From the NCBI GenBank assembly GCA_947165795.1, contig CAMVBP010000110.1:1-6858 (forward strand): 6,858 nt of DNA, written 5' to 3'. Source of the stretch: an uncultured Treponema sp. Its GTDB lineage: Bacteria > Spirochaetota > Spirochaetia > Treponematales > Treponemataceae. A program made the translations under genes and the position numbers. The notes below the pieces were generated by a model, which was given only the letters and a program-made list of their open reading frames with translations, was not told the DNA's origin and ran no database searches. Shown here piece after piece: positions 6,121-6,858 of this stretch. Numbering within the stretch: position 1 is the stretch's first letter; every line of letters starts with the position of its first letter.

Positions 6121-6651
6121 ATGAATACATTAGAAGCAATTAAAAATCGTCATAGTTATAGAGGAAAATATAAAGCAATTAAGGTTCCGCGTGAAGATTT
6201 AAATACCATTATGGAAGCCGGACTTGCCGCGCCTTCGGGTTGTAATAAACAGACAACAAGTTTGATTTGTGTTGATGACCCGGAAATTCTAAAAAAGATT
6301 AATGCGGTAATTGAACCGCCAGTTTGCGAAACAGCGCCTGCTCTTATTTGTGTGCTTGGACAAAAAATTAATGCTTATCGGGACAGATGCTTTTACATTC
6401 AGGATTATTCTGCGGCTATTGAAAATATGCTCCTGGCAATTGTTGATCTGGGATATCAAAGCTGCTGGTATGAAGGCCATATTACGGACACAGACAGAAT
6501 TTGTGATAGAATTGCAGAGATTTTAAATGTTCCTTCAGATTATGAACTTGTTTGTATTTTGCCGGTTGGAGTTGCAGAAGCAGACCTGGTTCTTCCAAAG
6601 AAAAAGACTTTCCAGGAAAGAGCCTGGTTTAACGGCTTTAAACAGGCATAG
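6121..6651 (+). CDS. Nitroreductase-family flavoprotein
   Basis: This 176-residue protein belongs to the FMN-dependent nitroreductase family, cytoplasmic enzymes that use NAD(P)H to reduce nitro groups, quinones or related acceptors, usually as dimers. Visible landmarks: the N-terminal phosphate-binding RHSYRGKY (10-17; relatives commonly have RRSxR), LAAPSGCNKQ (35-44), the dimer and FMN segment YIQDYSAAIENMLLAIVDLG (92-111), SCWYEG (114-119) and PVGVAEAD (148-155). At 176 residues it is at the compact end of the family and seems complete, ending in an ERAWFNGF tail. Its natural substrate cannot be read from the sequence. It is transcribed away from the sensor operon from its own promoter and converges on serA, so a functional tie to sugar sensing is unlikely. 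Confidence 0.92.
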   Translation: MNTLEAIKNRHSYRGKYKAIKVPREDLNTIMEAGLAAPSGCNKQTTSLICVDDPEILKKINAVIEPPVCETAPALICVLGQKINAYRDRCFYIQDYSAAIENMLLAIVDLGYQSCWYEGHITDTDRICDRIAEILNVPSDYELVCILPVGVAEADLVLPKKKTFQERAWFNGFKQA

Positions 6652-6653
6652 AT

Positions 6654-6705
6654 AAAAAACGGCGAAGTCAAGGCACGCTTTTGCTAAAAGCCTTAACTTC
6701 GCCGT
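6654..6705 (-). terminator. Strong hairpin terminator, mainly for serA
   Basis: A perfect 10-base stem (6659-6668 with 6696-6705, ACGGCGAAGT and its complement) continues after one C/A mismatch into a 5-base stem (AAGGC 6670-6674 with GCCTT 6690-6694). The loop can fold further as TTTT-GCT-AAAA. Read on the minus strand the stem is followed by six T residues (6654-6659), a canonical intrinsic terminator for the gene ending at 6728. On the plus strand only ATTAGGTTTAC follows, so termination of the nitroreductase transcript there would be weaker, though the hairpin could still stabilise its 3' end. Confidence 0.88.
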
Positions 6706-6727
6706 ATTAGGTTTACTATTTTAAGAA

Positions 6728-6858
6728 TTATCCAAAAATCGGACGAACTCTGTTTACAGTATCACATGCAGCAAGCTTTGCGATGATGTCGTCTGTTACA
6801 ACTCCGTCTACGTCGATGATGTTGTAAGCTACGTCGCCGCGTGCCTGGTTGATGAATG
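6728..6858 (-). CDS. serA: D-3-phosphoglycerate dehydrogenase, C-terminal ACT domain (5' part outside window)
   Basis: Forty-two codons plus a stop are visible; the rest lies beyond the right edge. The reading FINQARGDVAYNIIDVDG, followed by a short helix (DDIIAKLAAC) and a closing strand VNRVRPIFG, matches the C-terminal regulatory ACT domain of SerA. SerA oxidises 3-phosphoglycerate as the first step of serine synthesis, and its ACT domain usually carries serine feedback control. Codons are strongly C-ending (ATC, GAC, AAC), suggesting a well-expressed gene, unlike the sensor genes. A strong terminator follows the stop. Other ACT-domain proteins cannot be fully excluded from so short a piece. 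Confidence 0.75.
   Translation of the reverse strand, partial: FINQARGDVAYNIIDVDGVVTDDIIAKLAACDTVNRVRPIFG

Noticed and set aside
6289..6526. Short open frames on both strands inside the nitroreductase gene
   Set aside because: The nitroreductase frame has continuous family motifs across the same bases; the others are shadows.
1..6858. CRISPR array, tRNA/rRNA genes, insertion sequences or phage genes
   Set aside because: No spaced repeat series, cloverleaf, transposase motif or terminal inverted repeat was seen on either strand.

Overview
The window looks like part of a host- or gut-associated spirochaete chromosome, most like Treponema. This is an inference from AT-rich sequence, spirochaete-style lipoprotein signals (one lipobox has Phe at -3 and -2) and the gene set; no rRNA or marker gene is present to prove it.

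Layout: a minus-strand block fills positions 1-5973. In transcription order it holds (1) a membrane-anchored periplasmic-binding-protein-like sensor subunit, 5973-4981; (2) a YesM/LytS-type histidine kinase, 4991-3480; (3) a YesN-type response regulator with a C-terminal AraC helix-turn-helix, 3487-1832; (4) a XylF-like sugar-binding lipoprotein, 1812-760; and, after a 236-base gap, (5) the start of a ChvE-type multiple-monosaccharide-binding lipoprotein, which runs off the left edge. Genes 1-3 overlap by 11 and 8 bases and gene 4 follows after 19 bases, so 1-4 look like one operon. It is driven by a near-consensus promoter whose -10 box lies only 7 bases from the first ATG, which predicts a leaderless mRNA. 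The gap before gene 5 carries a weak promoter candidate, an 11-base-period direct repeat over its -35 area and two short palindromes.

Right of the operon a divergent plus-strand nitroreductase-family gene (6121-6651) has its own promoter and ribosome binding site. It converges on the 3' end of a minus-strand gene that reads as the C-terminal ACT domain of D-3-phosphoglycerate dehydrogenase (serA, 6728 to beyond 6858). A strong hairpin between them ends in a T-tract when read on the minus strand, so it is best assigned to serA.

Working model: the anchored binding protein and/or the XylF-like lipoprotein captures an extracellular pentose or related sugar and signals to the kinase's outer domain. 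The kinase phosphorylates the AraC-type regulator, which activates the adjacent chvE transport genes. The arrangement closely recalls the XylFII-LytS-YesN xylose-sensing system described in Clostridium, here with an extra XylF-like lipoprotein and a ChvE-type transporter as the likely target.
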